Below are positions 37,269 through 38,629 of a stretch of 38,629 nucleotides of DNA, piece after piece; the stretch's first letter is position 1, and each line of letters starts with the position of its first letter. The notes below the pieces were generated by a model, which saw nothing but the letters and a program-made list of their open reading frames with translations, was not told the origin of the DNA and ran no database searches. This DNA comes from Chloroflexota bacterium. Its GTDB lineage: Bacteria > Chloroflexota > Dehalococcoidia > DSTF01 > RBG-16-68-14. The stretch spans positions 1 through 38,629 of the forward strand of contig JADFPV010000020.1 in assembly GCA_022562155.1 (NCBI GenBank), read 5' to 3'. The position numbers and the translations under genes are program-made.

Positions 37269-38384
37269 CTACGGGATGATGACCGCACGCCGTACCTTGG
37301 TGCCGACGCCTTCCTTCTGCCACTCCGCCTCCTCGAACGCCCTGTTGATGTCGTCCAACGCGTACTTGTCGTGCGAGACGACCTCCTCGTGCGGGTACTT
37401 GTTCTTGGTGCGCACCAAGAAGTTCAAGGCCTGCGGGATCACCCACGGGTCGTACATCACAACGCCCATGATCGTCTTGCTACCCCAGACGAGCGACGAA
37501 GGATCGAACTCCATGGTGTTGCCGAAGCTGATGTTGCCGATCTCCAGGTACGTACCACCGCCGCGCACCATCTGAAGACCCTCCGACACAGCCTGCGGGA
37601 TGCCCACGAACTCGCCGACAACGTCGGCGCCGCGCCCGCCCGTTAGCTCCATGACCTTCTGAACGCGAGCGGCCACGTCCGGGACCTCACTGATGTTGAT
37701 CGTCTCGTCCGCGCCGAACTGCTTCGCCATCTCCAGCCTGTCGGCCAAACCGTCGATTGCGATCACCAGACCGGCGCCCATCTCCTTGGCGACGGCGCAG
37801 GCGTTCATGCCCAGGCCGCCGGCTCCTTGCGCCACAAACGTGTCGCCCATTTGCAGGCCGGCCTGCTGGAGGCCATAGGTCACCTGCGAGAGCGCACAGT
37901 TTACGGGAGTGACCATCTCGTCGGAGAGCTCGTCCGGCACCTTGAAGACCCAGTGGCCGGAGCGCAGGTAGTAGTACGTCCCATAGGCACCGTTGAACGG
38001 GCTGGGGCCGGCGGCCATCGCGGCCAGCTTGGCCGGGCAGGCCGCGAACTCGCCCTTGTTGCACTGGTAGCAACGGCGGCACGGGTAGAAGTATGCGTAG
38101 CAGACGCGGTCGCCTTCGGCCAGGGGCTGGCCCAACGAATCGGTCGTGATGTTGGACCCCAGCTTGTCGACGCGGCCCGTCATCTCGTGCCCAACGACCC
38201 CGCCGGCCATCGCCGCGAACACGGGCGAATCGCCCCGCCAAATGTGCAGGTCCGAACCGCAGACGCCGGCCATCGAGACCTTGACGACGATCGCCCCAGG
38301 ATCGGGGTCCGGTATGTCGAACTCCTGCATCTCGTAGCCCTGGCCGGGGCCCTTGAAGACGGCAGCCTTTGCTGTTTCAGCCAT
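37269..38384 (-). CDS. Zinc-dependent alcohol dehydrogenase family (MDR) protein
   Basis: Start MAETAKAAVFKGPGQGYEMQ at 38384; VCGSDLHIWRG, GHEMTGRV, CYQCNKGEFAACP, AQGAGGLGMNACAVAKEMGA. Confidence 0.92.
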   Translation of the reverse strand: MAETAKAAVFKGPGQGYEMQEFDIPDPDPGAIVVKVSMAGVCGSDLHIWRGDSPVFAAMAGGVVGHEMTGRVDKLGSNITTDSLGQPLAEGDRVCYAYFYPCRRCYQCNKGEFAACPAKLAAMAAGPSPFNGAYGTYYYLRSGHWVFKVPDELSDEMVTPVNCALSQVTYGLQQAGLQMGDTFVAQGAGGLGMNACAVAKEMGAGLVIAIDGLADRLEMAKQFGADETINISEVPDVAARVQKVMELTGGRGADVVGEFVGIPQAVSEGLQMVRGGGTYLEIGNISFGNTMEFDPSSLVWGSKTIMGVVMYDPWVIPQALNFLVRTKNKYPHEEVVSHDKYALDDINRAFEEAEWQKEGVGTKVRRAVIIP

Positions 38385-38489
38385 ATCTCTCCACCTTTCG
38401 TTTGCGAATCGCCCGCCGCTAACGCGGGTCAACAGATTCTTGCAAACGACAGCTAGATATGTCAAGGCCCGTTGAGTACCATAGAGGCG

Positions 38490-38629
38490 ATGTCTCCTGC
38501 TCCACGTCATCTGCTGGCCTGCCTGCTGCTGCTCGCTTGTATCGGTTCGTTGCTCGTGTCGTGTGGAGGAGACGGCGATAGCGACATTGCAGCGAGCCCC
38601 ACCGTCAGGCCTACGTCCGCGCCTACCCA
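38490..38629 (+). CDS. Lipoprotein (partial, runs off right edge; not in ORF track)
   Basis: MSPAPRHLLACLLLLACIGSLLVSCGGDGDSDIAASPTVRPTSAPT... with LLVSC lipobox. Confidence 0.65.
   Translation, partial: MSPAPRHLLACLLLLACIGSLLVSCGGDGDSDIAASPTVRPTSAPT

Overview
This 38.6-kb, high-GC bacterial chromosome segment is probably from Chloroflexota. That placement rests on a DUF2298/Chlor_Arch_YYY-type membrane protein, a DUF1786 protein and overall gene style, with no search run. Most of the window is housekeeping or metabolic: XerD-type recombinase, gap, a thiamine locus with a TPP riboswitch (thiD, thiC, thiG, thiE, a thiS-thiO fusion and a second thiE-like gene), an EamA transporter, rmlD, enoyl-CoA hydratase, a TCA cluster (two-subunit fumarase, mdh, NAD-type isocitrate dehydrogenase), dtd, fmdB-like, HD-GYP, a cation exchanger and a zinc alcohol dehydrogenase. 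No rRNA, tRNA, CRISPR array or IS element was recognised. The most interesting signals are: (1) an unlisted 32-aa single-TM protein (23396-23494, minus) with a near-consensus promoter, a GAACAT-containing inverted repeat and a strongly structured 3' region, which resembles an SOS-type small membrane effector; (2) a Rad52/DdrA-like annealing-protein candidate whose promoter -10 is overlapped by a LexA-like palindrome; (3) a ThiS-ThiO fusion whose linker matches an intergenic repeat family found elsewhere in the window; (4) a family of intergenic palindromes with a constant T(TC/GA)A core and covarying arms; (5) a hairpin-dense noncoding region next to two tandem paralogous wHTH genes; (6) a toxin-like/GIY-YIG/G8-tract cassette inside the thi locus. 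The ORF track misses a HExxH lipoprotein running off the left edge and a lipoprotein running off the right edge.
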